Shown here one piece after another: positions 50,473 to 63,065 of a stretch of 64,000 bases of DNA (position 1 is the stretch's first letter; each line of letters begins with the position of its first letter). The notes beneath the pieces were generated by a model, which worked only from the letters and a program-made list of their open reading frames with translations, made no database searches and was not told the origin of the DNA. Made by a program: the position numbers and the translations under genes. The DNA is taken from positions 8,006,392-8,070,391 of the forward strand of contig NC_133297.1 of NCBI RefSeq assembly GCF_005239225.2. The letters are read 5' to 3'. Source of the stretch: Populus alba. Its lineage: Eukaryota; Streptophyta; Magnoliopsida; Malpighiales; Salicaceae.

Positions 50473-53400
50473 CTAACGGGGTCTCGTATTTGAGCTACGA
50501 AGCGTCACACCATGTAAAAATTTTGTATATCCAATTAAACTAAGCTTGCCATCCGAGTTTCTGATCCAATCTTTGATGAATGTGTAGGCTGAAGGGCCCA
50601 CGTTCAATTCCTGCAGAGAGGAGAGATTTAAAATGATATTCAAATAGCAATGTGTAGGTAGCACAAATCAAACGGCAGCAGTCGCATACATACCCTTGCC
50701 AATTCTTCAACTGAGATGACACGGTTACCCTTCTCTTCAAAATGCTCAAAAGCAGTGGAGGCAATCTGCTCCCACCCCTCGAGAGCCTCTAGTTGATATG
50801 TGCTGATCGCAGCTGCACAAAATTCTTCAAAGTACATCTTCTTATAAGAAAGGGATTCCATCTGAAAAAAAGAGGGACACTCAGAAAAGGATAACCATCA
50901 ACTCTGAAGGGTAAAAAATCAAAACTGTTCATAATCTTCACAGAGAATGAAAAGAGAAGCCATTGCGTTTTAAGTGGATTGACAATCATAATTGGTGCGA
51001 GTAAACCTCCAAAAGCCAAAAAAAAAAAATGTATTTTTTGAAATTCAAATGCAAGAACTTCTTTCATGAAGAAAGAAAATTCATAAGTTTATATTTCTTT
51101 AAATTGCAATCAACATAATTCTTAAAATGCAGAGACCGTGACTGCTGGTTATCATATTTCAAGCAGAGAACTAAATAAGAGTACCGCATTGAGAATTTCA
51201 GGAGCCCTCGACTCTCTCATGGCATATGTTGCATTGCGTACTAAAGCCTGCAAGAAATTGCATTTCTTTTATAGAAAAACTATAATCCCATAGTCCTGTA
51301 TACTACTGAAATTGATTGAAATGGAAAAAGCAGTAACCATTCTGAAATTATCAAGTGAAACACTTCCGTCGCCATTTGGTTCCAACAAACTGAATTGAGC
51401 TCTGAGATAGACAAGCTCGTCCTCGGTCAATGCTTTTGAGAGAGCCTGTATAAGAAAGGAACCCAAAGAAATGTCAGCTGATATGCAATAGACAATTATC
51501 AATCCAACACTCTAACCATTTCACATTTAAGCTTCAGCATAGTTGAAATATTCAGCCATGTTGATGATTATGCTTTTTGCATCAGAAAAAGTAGTAGTCA
51601 GTGAATAGGTTAGAAATAGAGCCAGACAGAGCTTCACTTATACCTAACAAATCATGGCTATGTTTACTTGAAGCAGCCCAGTCTCCGGATGCTTTGGACA
51701 ATGAAAGCTGCTTTTAATTTATCTTTTAACAATATCGTGCCAAATTTAGTTTCAAATTCTGTTTTTTTAAAGAAAAAAGAAAGCCATGTTCTAAATAGTT
51801 TAGATACAAATCAGGAAGTTTCAATCAAATATAAGATTAGGAATCCGAACAAATAATCATACAAGGATTTTTGGTAATTAGATACAGAAATAAAATTTAA
51901 AAACTGCACCTCAAAAAAAAACAAAACCACAAAAAAATTAGAGACAGAGAGAGAGAGAGAGAACATCAAACTAGGGGCTGATGAATGTTTGAAGGTTCTC
52001 TTCAAAAGGAATTCTTTAGGTAATGCAAAGTTTTAGTACTTAAGGGGTATAGTTAACGCTAAATGGCGAGCCTATTTGCACGTGAACATATTTCCTCACT
52101 TCATTACCGATTATGTTTCCCTCGAGAATAAAATTGAGCTTTGAATCTACATGGTGAATAATGTTTTCACTATCAGGATTAAGATACAATACAAAATTCT
52201 TAAAGGAAGACACACACACGCATGTGCTCTTATTAATAAGGGAGGGTGTACCTTTAGCGCTGCACGTTTAAAAGGTGAAGCATGTAGGTATGCCTTGACT
52301 AGCTTGTAGATTAATATGTCTAAATTTATAGGTCGGCTATCATCCCTCAACCACGGGTGAGCTGCAATTACCAAGGTTTTCATTAGCTAAAAGAAATCAA
52401 GAAATAAGAAGTGTGAGATGTAAATTTCTCACAATCATCAAATTGTCAATGAGAAAATAAGATGCAACATGCAATATAGGTATAGACTAAATTTCATACA
52501 CATGTCAAACATCCAACTATTGCAAGTGATGTACATTTTCCAAAATATTTAAGTCACTTCCACCTCAACCACCTTTAAGCAATATGGACACAACCAAATA
52601 GCTCCTGGAATAGTCTTTTTTGTTTAACTTTACAAGTGAGGATTGCTTCCAAAGGGGACCATTTAACATCCATCATCAATTAAAAAATACAATCCAGGAT
52701 CCTTCTGATCTAACATACACTTTGGTTCTCCCATACACTTTCTCATCACAGGAAAGAATGCCATAACCTTGTAGAACGACTTGCAAAACCATCTAGGTAA
52801 ATCCATTGTTTTGTCAACGTTATGGGCATCTGTTTTAATAAAATAATACAGGAATTACAAACTTACTTAGAGCTTGGACAGCAGTCATTCTTTTCCTGTA
52901 ATCCTTGTTCAGAAGTCTCTTCACAAAGTCCTTGGCCTCTGGAGTGACAGAAGGCCAGGGTAGATCTTCAAAGTTGGGATCAGATCTCAGCACAGCACGG
53001 AAAATTCCTGATTCAGTCCGTGCCCAGAAAGGCCGGCTTCCACATATCAAGATATAAGTAATAACACCAATGCTCCATATATCTGCTTCAAGACTGTAAG
53101 ATCTATGCAAGACTTCAGGTGCAACATAGTATGCACTTCCGACGATATCATTTAACCTTTCATCTGCAAACATCACACAGAATAAATCATTAAAAACTCT
53201 CCAATATCAACTAATAAGTAAGAAAGTTATAAATATTATAAAAGCCGTATAGTTTAAACTAGAAAATCATGTGCACAAATAACATAGAAATCAAAAAATT
53301 GGCAGGCATACTCATGCTCTTATATTATCAAGGCTACCAGCCTGCATCAATTTAGCTTAATACTGTAATTAGCACAATCAAGTCTAAATCGTTGTCACAA

Positions 53401-56400
53401 CACTTGTTGCATCAGTCAATAATGCATATAGATGTCTAGTTAACAGGCAAGGAACAAGTAAAGATAGCTATGGCAGAGAAAATAACCAGAGTAATCAGGC
53501 AAAAACTTAAAATCTCATCTCTGATTTAGGGACCCAACCCATTCAGTTAAATAAAACTAAATCAATCTACTTGTGGCATGGTGGAGGCAAGGATAGTATT
53601 CTCTGTGAGTTGACCAAAAAACATAGGAAGCTCTGCTCATTACCTGGCCTAATAAAGTCTGAGAGGCCAAAATCAATAAGCTTCATATCAGCATCTTCGC
53701 TGCCTGAAGTGAAGAGGAAATTCTGTAACAAAAGAGGATCAGTTATGAGCAAGCATGGAATGAAAATTCCCCATAAACACTGTCAGCCCCCACCATCAAT
53801 GACACCACCTTGTGATGATAAAACTTAATGCTAAACTATTTACATGAAACAACAAAACATCAAGTTTATGAGGAAAAAAACCTCTGGTTTTAAATCACGG
53901 TGTACGACGCCTTGAAGGTGACAAAATGCAACCACACACAAGATTTGCACAATTATAGCTTTTGCATCTTCCTCTGTGTATCTTCCTCCTCTGCAGCAGA
54001 GAAAAATGTTATGCTTATATCAGTAGATAACACTTCAACCATGCAAGAACCATTCAACAGAACATACAATTTAGATTGGTTCTGCTCAGGGTAGGTGGAT
54101 GATAATTTCACACAAAACATCCATCATGGTTATAATCCAAGCCAAGGCAAGTAGTCAAAAAATATATATATATAGTTAATCACCAGTGCAAAGACTATTG
54201 CATTACCTTGCCAAAATTCTGTCTAGAAGCTCCCCTCCCTCACACAATCTGATAAGCAAACAGTAATCCACCAAACATCAGAGTTAAAAGTTTAAAATTG
54301 CACAACACAAACAAAAGTCAAGACTTCTAGCCAAGCAAAACATTCCAAAAGGTGCCATTTACAAATACTGCAGGAGAGAAGCTAAAGAAAAAGACGCAAT
54401 GTTGACAAAGCTCAATTATATTTCATGCATAACTTAGAACAGAAAGTAAGAAAAGACATACTCCATCACTATGTACACGTTATTGGCATCCTCACATGCA
54501 TCATAAAATTTGACAAGATGCCTATGTCCCGATAGACCTTTCAGTATTTTTACCTCCCTACGAACATCTTCAATTGATATAGCGGTTGTCATCTGCCAAA
54601 CAAGTCTTGTGAAAATTTAGATATTGCACAATCCATAAGGCAATTAATCCTAATTAAGAAAAGAATTCAGAATTTCATAAATCTGATCACTGCACATAAA
54701 AGAAAAGGAGTAATAACTGAAGCAATCAAGGAAAACAACCAAGGATTGGGATTAGAAAATACAGGTTTAAGAGGAAAACTTTGATCATCAGCATATACAT
54801 ACACATTTGATGAAGAAAAAGGCCACAGAATGTCTGTCATACACTGGCATGAGCAATTGGCATTGCCCAGGGGGGTAGATTGCCTTGAGTGTACACATGC
54901 ACCCATGAGCACACATTCAAGAACATGTGTGTTACTATGCATTTGTACAGTGTCAAGTGAATGACAAGTTGGCAATTGAAACTCTTTTAAGATTCCAGTA
55001 CGGAAAGGGCTCAGGGGGGTTATAAAACAGTGTTTAAAAGAAGAATGTAAATGTAAGAAAAGCAGGACCAATAAATTGAATTTCCAAAGTAAATGAAATG
55101 CAGCAAGAAATTCATTTCAAGGCACAGTGTGCAATTAAAGAGGGTTGAAAGATCACTTTGCACAAAAAGAAAGTAATTACAGGTTTAACTACCAACCACA
55201 TAAACAAATTCAAGATGTAACAGAAGATTAGATAGGACCTTGAAATAGAACATTTATAATTCTGAGTGTGTTTGTGCATACTCGCATCTGTAAATGTCTT
55301 CAATACAAAATGATAGGTTAAGAAAACTATTACAAATACATATTTGATAGTCCAAAAGTAGGATGCCTAAGACCTATGATGCACGATACATTATACATTT
55401 CCATGAAGGTATTAAAGATATCTGAATTCTTTCCATGAATATCCGTATTGGATAGTTTTCACAAAAACAACACATTTCCAATGAGATTCAGTTTTAGCTA
55501 GTGAACCATTGATCTGGTTAATAGAACTTGTGTCATGAAACTAATTCCACTCACATATTGTCTGCATTTTCACAGAAGAATCAAAGAATTTGAGAGTTAG
55601 TTATTCTCTAATGCATGGCAATATAAACAAGATCACGCCATATCAAGTCCTATTTATCTTTCCAGGTCATCCTCACTGAAGTTTCATCTTTGATGACACA
55701 ATTAAAGCTGAGAATGCTGTTTGTAAGTGAACTACCCTTTGTTTTATGCTTTCAGTATTTGAATGCTTATATGCTGCAATAATACAAGTGAACTCAATAA
55801 GTATCATCAAATTTGCAAACTCTGGCAGGGAAATATTCTCATTACTGTTTCTCTCTTTAGAGACAAAAGGCTAGGCAAGGACATGAATCACCATAAGGAC
55901 TAAGAGCGTGTTTGGCAGTGTGGTAGCGGTTGTTTTTCAAATAACTTTTCGTGCCGAAATGCATGTCAATGATGTTTTTTTATTTTTTAAAAATCATTTT
56001 TGACATCAGCATATCAAAACGATCCAAAAAGTACAAACCGCACTCAATTTTAGCAAAAAAAAATAAAAAACTCAAATTTAGTGGGAACGCGGTTACGCTG
56101 ACCAAGTAAGTTTGTGTTGCAATACTGTCACAGCTCATAAGCTCATACAATGCTTTCATATCAGCATCAGATGCTGATAACCATATCCATGTGTGTCATC
56201 CTCATCAATATACAATTAACATCGTTAAAAGTAAATAAATTTAGAGACAGATAACATCAAATTAAAACTCAGACTGATCTTTATCCCTTTTCTTAAGGTC
56301 TAAATGATACACAATTACCTTAGGTGCTTAGTTATTTTGCAGAATTTTTTTACCACTACGGATATTCCCTAAACAAGGAAAGCTTAAGCATCAAACATTT

Positions 56401-57769
56401 TTTCAATGCCAACTTCCAGGTCTGCAAATGGAAAAAAATCAGCATGACCACCATCAGATTTCATTTATTGAACTGCATATCCTTACTCAAATATCTTGTC
56501 CATTCACCAACACTCTTCATTAAAACCCGTGTAATATATCCTCTTTGATCTTCCAAATAATGCTTATGAAGTAGTTTCTTCACCTAGTGCCTTCAGTTAA
56601 AATTCAGTTTCTGACACAAACTTTTCCAACCAGATACCTCGAATCATTATCAGATAGTGACTAACACGACTATGTCCCTTCCATTCTTCCCAAAATATTC
56701 ACATCCATATTTTCAGTCACGAAACAAGCTAAGTTTGACTTAAGTAATCCAGACCGCCTTTCAAAATTCTTGCAACACATGGCAGGAATACATTGCTGAT
56801 AACTATACCTCAAAATTCTCATTGTATTTTCCACTTCCACGTTGACAAGTATTCAAACCCCTAAAAAAACGAACATGCTTCCATTCAAGTAAGCAGCACA
56901 GCCAAACCAAGCCCGAGAGTTGCGGCATATTGCCAGTATCTTGAATAACTGACAAAAATTAGCCCTAACGCATCAACAAGTTAAGCACGACATCTATTAA
57001 TCTAATTACAAAAACAAACCCCTCATTAATCAAATTGAAAAAATAGAAATATATATTAGTCTAATTACAAAAACAAACCCCTCGTTAATCAAATTGAAAA
57101 AATAGAAATATATATTAGTCTAATTACAAAAACAAACCCCTCGTTAATCAAATTGAAAAAATAGAAATGAGAGCATTGAATTATTACCTTAGCTTTAGAT
57201 ATAATCTTGACAGCAACAGTCTGATCTTTAAGTGCACCTTTCTTAACCGTAGCAGAGCAAGTGTGACCAAAATGCCCTCTACCTATTTCCTTCCCTAACT
57301 CGTACTTAGCTCCAAAATTCTTGCTATATCCAAAATTCTTATCAAGCGACTGCTGTTGCTGTTGCTGCTGCTCCGCCTCCACTCCGCCGTGCTCCGGAAT
57401 CGGTCCCTCCTTCGGTTTCCCTCCACCACCAAGCCTCTTAACCAACGACGCCGCTATATGTTTTGCCGGAGACGGCGGAGGAAACGGCCTCCTAAAAAAT
57501 CTCCTCGGCGTCGACGCCCTCGCCGGGGACGGCGACACTCCACCGGGAAGCGGACTTGCGGCCACACCATGCGGATATGTACTCGGCCAGGGGCTCGGAT
57601 GCGTAGAGGAGGACCTCGCTGGAGTGTTTTTCACCGAGAGCACGCCGTTACGCGAGGTGGAGGAAGTTAACGACGTTGGTTGGTTGTGATCGGTGGAGGA
57701 AGCAATGATTGTGACGGTTGTTGCGTCATTTTCGTTAGCTGGACTGGTTTTACCGTAACACTGCCCCAT
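50473..57769 (-). CDS. CDPK-related protein kinase (CRK), 11 exons, 608 aa
   Basis: Exons on the minus strand: 57769-57188, 54592-54462, 54248-54207, 53990-53882, 53722-53644, 53163-52867, 52361-52252, 51445-51338, 51247-51185, 50861-50694, 50610-50473. All ten introns are GT-AG and the frame closes to 1,827 bases. Residues 1-155 are a variable N-terminus: MGQCYGK fits N-myristoylation at G2 and palmitoylation at C4, followed by Pro/Ser-rich sequence and eight glutamines. The kinase domain spans about 156-420: GRGHFG 163-168, VAVK lysine 188, Glu207, HRD Asp284, DFG 305-307, APE 329-331, THPWLRD at the end. The C-terminal third holds degenerate EF-hands ([12 protein letters not shown] 472-483 lacks the final Glu), as is usual in CRKs, which bind calmodulin rather than Ca2+ strongly. 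The start at 57,769 is the first ATG and gives the acylation motif. All catalytic residues are present; it looks functional. The paralogue number is unresolved. Confidence 0.96.
55904..56105. mobile_element. MITE-like element in kinase intron 1
   Basis: Opens GAGCGTGTTTGGCAGTGTGG and closes with ACGCGGTTACGCTGACCAAG. The ends are imperfect inverted repeats (TTGGCAGTGTGGTAGCGG against TTGGTCAGCGTAACCGCG). The interior includes TTTTTGACATCAGCATATCA and AAACGATCCAAAAA, words I associate with a very abundant short element of Populus (from memory). No coding capacity. Confidence 0.65.
57002..57168. repeat. 59-bp minisatellite in kinase intron 1
   Basis: Nearly three tandem units (starts 57,002, 57,061 and 57,120) beginning CTAATTACAAAAACAAACCC; the third is about 49 bases long. 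Units differ at one base (CTCATTAATC against CTCGTTAATC). The array ends about 20 bases inside the intron from the exon 1 donor site. Confidence 0.95.
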
Positions 57770-57957
57770 CAAAAGAAATCTTACAGTCTCAGTTAAAGTC
57801 CACGCATCGGACGGTTAGTGAAATATTTCTCCTCCGGATCTGATCTGATCATCACCGGAGAGAAAATAAAGAGAGGGAGAGAGGGAGGAGAGGGGCAGAG
57901 AGAGATCTGAGTTAAGAAAACGATAAAAGAAGAGAATGAAAAGAGAGTTTTATAAGT

Positions 57958-57980
57958 CAGAGAGAGAGAGAGAGAGAGAG
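57958..57980 (-). repeat. CT-repeat in the kinase 5' leader
   Basis: (AG)n on the plus strand, so a CT-rich 5' UTR on the kinase sense strand. Such tracts are common in plant leaders and can bind GAGA-binding BPC proteins (family knowledge). Confidence 0.7.
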
Positions 57981-58034
57981 GAAGAAAGACAAAGGGGTTA
58001 GTTAGTTTTTGCAAGAAACAAAAGAAAATGACAC

Positions 58035-58043
58035 ATATATATA
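58035..58043 (-). promoter_or_regulatory. Candidate TATA box of the kinase gene
   Basis: TATATATGT on the minus strand about 270 bases before the start codon, which would place transcription start near 58,005 and the CT tract in the 5' UTR. The motif is simple, so confidence is limited. Confidence 0.5.
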
Positions 58044-58049
58044 CATGTT

Positions 58050-60600
58050 ATTTTATAAAGTGTTTTTTATTTAAAAATATATTAAAATTTTTATTTTAAA
58101 TATTAATACATTAAAATAAAACGAGTAAATTAATTTAAAAATTTTATAAAAACATAAATGTTTAAGAAAATCCACCGTAGTTAGCACGCAAGTGAAGCAA
58201 CAGTAGAAGTAGAAGAAGCAAAGAAAGGAAACTATCTGAAGGAATTAAATAAATTCTCGCTTAAAAATGCAAAAAGTTAAGGATTAATAATCTGCCGTTG
58301 GATTTGTAGAATCAACTCTATTATACTCATAGAGAGAAACGAGTAGAGTTTTTCTCTCTGTTTTTTTTCTTTTTTTTTTTTGAGCTTGGTTGATAATGTT
58401 ATGAATATTATTTTTTAAAATGTTTAATTTGAAAAATATATTAAAATAATATTTTTTATTTTATAAAAAATTATTTTTTTATTAGCATATTAAAATATCT
58501 AAAAATAAAAAATATATATATAATTTAAAATAAAAAAATTCCAAAAATACAGTTTAATCACTCTTAGAATCACACCCTTGCTTTCAAATAGAGAGAATAT
58601 TAGAAGTTGGATAAAGTAATGTACTTCGTACCAGTACTAATCACTTTTTTATATCTTTGTAAACTAGTTGTCTGTCTCTCCCTCTGACTGTCAATTTCTT
58701 CCTCTCTTTTTAAACGGATTATAGTCCAAATCTACTCGCCTTGATTTTGAGCTTATTCTTCAGATATGCAGAAAACGGATTTTCTGTCTAATTAGCCATT
58801 TAACCCGCTTTGCCGTGTGCCATGATTTTTTTTTCCAAAAAGTAACTGTTATTTAGGTTGTTTTAATGTATTTTATAATATAAAAAAATTCAAATTATAA
58901 ATTAAAAAATTTATACAAGTATCTCATTAAATAAATTAATAATTATTTATAAAAAAACAAAAAAACAAAATGTTAACAATAACTAAAAAAGAAAATGATA
59001 GAATTAAAAAATGAATATAAATCAAGATATTCAACCAAATAAAATAAGATATTCACTTGATTGTCTTTACTGAATTTGTTTATTAAAATCAATAAAAGAT
59101 AAATCCATAATAAAAAAAAAATTATGACTTAAAAGATATCCACAAATAAAACTGATTAAATAAACAATATAAACTTTGATTGACTAATAAAACTCTAACA
59201 AAAGATCTAAGAGTAAAAATGATAAATCAAAAGAATAAAAAACAATTAGAGAAAACAATACATGACAAATTATAATTTAATGACTGAATTAAAAATTAAA
59301 AAAAAAAATTCTAAAGGGGCTAGGTATGAAAATAAACAATATAAAACACAGGGACTGAAATTAGAAAAAAAAATGACAAATATATACTTTAACCGGAAAG
59401 AGAGAGAGAAATAGAAAGAAGAAACGATCATCGGTGATAAATTGTTGGTCCACTACCGGCACACACCACACCAAAAGAAATAGCATATGATGACACTTCT
59501 AGTAATATAACAGAAAGTCATTTTCTGACAAATAATAGCATTGCAAGCACCATTAAAAAAGCACGGAAGCCACCATGCATGACTGCATGGATAACATTAG
59601 ACTGGTTTTTTCAAATTTGATATTAAAAATAAATATTAAATTATTAAACCCCGTAACCATGGAAATAACAAATAAATCAAAGTGAAAGTATTGAAATACC
59701 CCTGAATACATATAAGTTATTTTGTCTTATTTAAGAGCTAGGAAATATTTTACTTAATTTAAAGTTGGTATAAAATAAAATAAAAATTATTGGTCAGCAA
59801 GTTTAAATTTAATTGATATTGAAGGTAAAATAATATTTTTTCCATACAAAATAATTTGCAAAGACAATAATACATCTGTTGAATATTTTAATAACCAATT
59901 GATTAACAGAAAAAAAATAATCAAAATACCCGTATCTCTGCCTTCAAACTTTTCCACCAGAGGCATAAAGATAAATTTACTATATTAATTCATAATAAAC
60001 TACAACTGTTACTGTAGTAAATTCAACAAGCGTTTTAGAGTTATGTTAAAATTACACACACGGAAAGATACTGAAGACTAACATGAGATTTTGTAAATTT
60101 GTTATTTCACAAGTTTTTCAACTCAACGAGCTCCGGTGGCTTCTTTTCCTCTCATACAATCTTATCCAAGATTGCTTCTCGTTTTTGTCTCCTGCAACTT
60201 CCTTTTTTTTTTTTGACGTTATTTCTATTTTTTCGATTAAAAAGGAATTTTATGGATAAATGAGATTTTTTTTATTATTCAGTGATTTCAGAACTACGTA
60301 TGAAACCGTGCTATCATTAATTACAAACTTTTTCTTTTTTCAGGCTTAGAAAATATCTCCTCGTGACTTACAAATATGTCCATTCAATGAAACGTGGCTC
60401 TGTTTGGAAGGTTACCGAGGGCGCGTTTGAATTGTGGTTATGATTATTATTTAAAATATTTTTTATTTAAAAATATATTAAAATAATAGATTTTTTATTT
60501 TTTAAAATTATTTTTAATATTAATTTAATGATATAAAAATATTAATTAAAAAAATTTAAAATATTTTTAAGAGATGATGATGTGGATGGTACCAAATCAA
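58050..60600. other. AT-rich intergenic DNA with MITE-like remnants
   Basis: No gene recognised. Stretches at about 58,050-58,165, 58,385-58,560 and 60,420-60,580 share the words TTTTTTATTTAAAAATATATTAAAAT and variants. The last opens GGCGCGTTTGAATTGTGG, like the element at 55,904. They look like decayed members of the same short repeat group. Confidence 0.45.
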
Positions 60601-61257
60601 TGTCAGTGTTAGAGGATTTTAGAAAATCAGAGCCGAGGAATGTTGACAGCTAAACCTGGTCCGAAGGTTCCAAATAAACGAGAATTCGCCACTTCGGTGA
60701 TGCTCACAGGCGGGGTTGATATGAGGTGGCATGATATTAGCAGTTGAAAACTGAAATAAAATTTCCTAAAGTCTCTGAGAAGTTAGGTAATTTTAATTCA
60801 AAGAGAAGGCGTGTTTTGATATGATGATGGTATCGTTTGAGTTTGTGTTTTTGTTGATTATTGGAATTCAAATTTCCAGAGTTATTATTTAAATAAATAA
60901 AAATAAAAAATATCAACTTAACATGAGACGCTGTGGCCTAAGATACAAAGCATGGTGACTGAAACATTATATTTATATTTCTTGTTCTCCTATACAATAC
61001 ACAATGGCCTAGCTGATGGGCAAGATTATCTTTTCAAAAAGATTTATAATATACACTTATATTTAGCACAATAAACTCTCACCTATTAAAATCAAATAAC
61101 ATATATAGCTTTTTTTCAAAGGTTTTTTTTTATGTTTTCAATTTTTTTGAACCGTAAAATAACATTACTAGCCTTGGAAGCCAAAAAAATATTATTCTTA
61201 TAAATAGAGGCTTTTTTATCTTTTTATATTTTTAGCATATTACAAAGACATATTTGC

Positions 61258-61258
<1 letters not shown>
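60601..61258. other. Intergenic DNA, nothing recognised
   Basis: Mixed to AT-rich sequence without an open frame of interest or repeat boundaries. Confidence 0.5.

Positions 61259-61309
<51 letters not shown>
61259..61309. repeat. (TA)n microsatellite
   Basis: About 25 uninterrupted TA units. Confidence 0.95.
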
Positions 61310-61314
<5 letters not shown>

Positions 61315-62584
61315 AGTAATGTTGTGTGAAAGGACGTTGTCATGATGTCATCTTTTCATTATGTTTTTTTATATGATATAAAATTGCACATGGTGGGTAA
61401 TTTAACAAATATTAAAACTAATAAAAAAAAATAGTAGTTGCAAGGAAGCCCTTGAGTCCTTTTTAGCGACGCATAAGGGCCACTCGGTAACCATATGCTG
61501 GCTTTTATGATGATGTTTTAATTGTCTCAACAGCTCCTCCGTATTGCAGCAACTCGTGTGGCCATCAAGTCTCGGGTTTTGCTCCAGTGTTTTTTTTTTT
61601 GTCATCTTGAATTTGACAACCAACCTTCAAAATTTCATGGCAGCTTTTTAATTATTTTCTCTTTTAAATTTAGTTTTTATTTTAAAAAAATATTTTTTAT
61701 TAAAATATTTATAAAAATATATATTTTTTAATTTTATTATCATTTTATTTTTTTCATGTGTTAAATATACTCTTTATTATTTTAATTACTACTTATTTTG
61801 TTTGGGATAGTTTTTTAAATAAATTTGTTTTGTTATTTCATAATTCTATAGTTTTTTTTTCTATCATATTTATTCTACATTTTTTTTTTTTTTAAAAAAA
61901 AAACTTTGATAATTTTCCTCGGTTCTATCCTTAAGTATAAAATTAGTTGGGAATTAAACTTCTTTATTAAGTTTAGATTTAAAATTCAACGGATTGCAAG
62001 TTTGAAGAATCAACTTATGTTTAGGAGATTCACTTTAGTTTGCTTGGGTTTTTTTTTTAAGCTCGTATTTTTTTGATTTTATTCTTTAATATTTATTTGA
62101 TTTTAGATTGGGTAGTATTTTTTTATTTTTTACTAATTTTAAAAATGATTCTAATCATCTTGCTTTTCAACATCGAGTTGTTTGGTGATTAAGTTTTATA
62201 GTTTAATTCAATTTGTTTTTGCTTAAATTACCCTAATTGTGCAAAAAAATCTATCATTATTAATTTTTTTATTTGTATTATATTTTTTATTTATGTAATT
62301 AAATTAACTTATTAAATCTAGTGAAAACAATGATCCTAGTCTTGATTTTTTTTTAAAAAAAATACTTGTATCATATTAGTATTTTTATATTTAAAAAGCT
62401 AATCATGTAAAAAATTATCTTTGTGTTTAAAAATTTAATTACATGTTTGAGAGCATGATTATCAACACTTATAGGCTGAAATGTACAACATCATCATGAA
62501 TTCTTGGTCAAGTCATCATTAATTTCTGAACAAAAAGTTCCATGCCATCGGTGCTCGAATAATTATTTCATTCAATTTAATTCA
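61310..62584. other. AT-rich intergenic DNA with T-rich repeat member 3
   Basis: No gene. About 61,860-62,230 matches the T-rich repeat at 40,330-40,860 (AAAATTAGTTGGGAATTAA, GGAGATTCACTTTAGTTTGC, GCTTGGGTTTTTTTTTTAAGC). The remainder has no recognisable content. Confidence 0.5.
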
Positions 62585-62585
62585 T

Positions 62586-62650
62586 CCACGTGATCCGTTA
62601 TTTACTAACAGTTTCCGTTACTGGCGTAGGCGAGCACGTGAGTTCACGTG
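62586..62650. promoter_or_regulatory. Cluster of three G-boxes without a visible gene
   Basis: CACGTG occurs at 62,586-62,591, 62,635-62,640 and 62,645-62,650. The last two are separated by only four bases (AGTT). Another lies within the palindrome GTCACGTGAC at about 63,309. Chance expectation for a six-base word in AT-rich DNA is far lower, but no coding exon is visible nearby. Confidence 0.45.
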
Positions 62651-62867
62651 TTCCACTCTTCAACTCCTCTCTCAACAACAGTAAATATAAAATAAAAACA
62701 ATACTCTAAATTGGAACCCCGCAAAATATGAGTTGCGAAGAAAAAAACAAGAACCCGACTCCAATCAATGAAATAGACTGCTGGTCTAGAAATTCTCAAA
62801 ATTTGTTCTCAATATCCAGTTATTAAATCTCTGGTTGATATCCAATATTTCAATTGTTAATAGGCAT

Positions 62868-63049
62868 GATTTTTTACTATTATTATTAATGTATATGTCT
62901 AAATTAGCTTGTACGTATCTCGACTAATCCTATAGGTTCTGAAGTTAATAACCATGTAAGCCTCCAGTAGTCCTGAAGATTGCAAGACTCGAACTTCTGA
63001 CTTCTAGAGAGTAAACTTAAAATTTGACCAGTTAAGTTACACCCCTCAG
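62868..63049 (-). mobile_element. tRNA-derived SINE, copy 2
   Basis: Minus-strand reading starts near CTGAGGGGTGTAACTTAAC with an A-box-like TGTAACTTAACTGGTCA, then a B-box-like AGTTCGAGTCTTGC, and ends GATTAGTCGAGATACG...ACATATACATTAATAATAAT. A 16-bp target duplication with one mismatch (AATTGTTARTAGGCAT) lies at 62,852-62,867 and 63,050-63,065. The tRNA-like promoter boxes are better kept here than in the copy at 44,776. Confidence 0.87.
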
Positions 63050-63065
63050 AATTGTTAGTAGGCAT

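Noticed and set aside
57321..57689. Open frames of 104-122 codons antisense to kinase exon 1
   Set aside because: They are shadows of the GC-richer coding exon on the other strand; the sense frame matches the CRK N-terminus and splices correctly.
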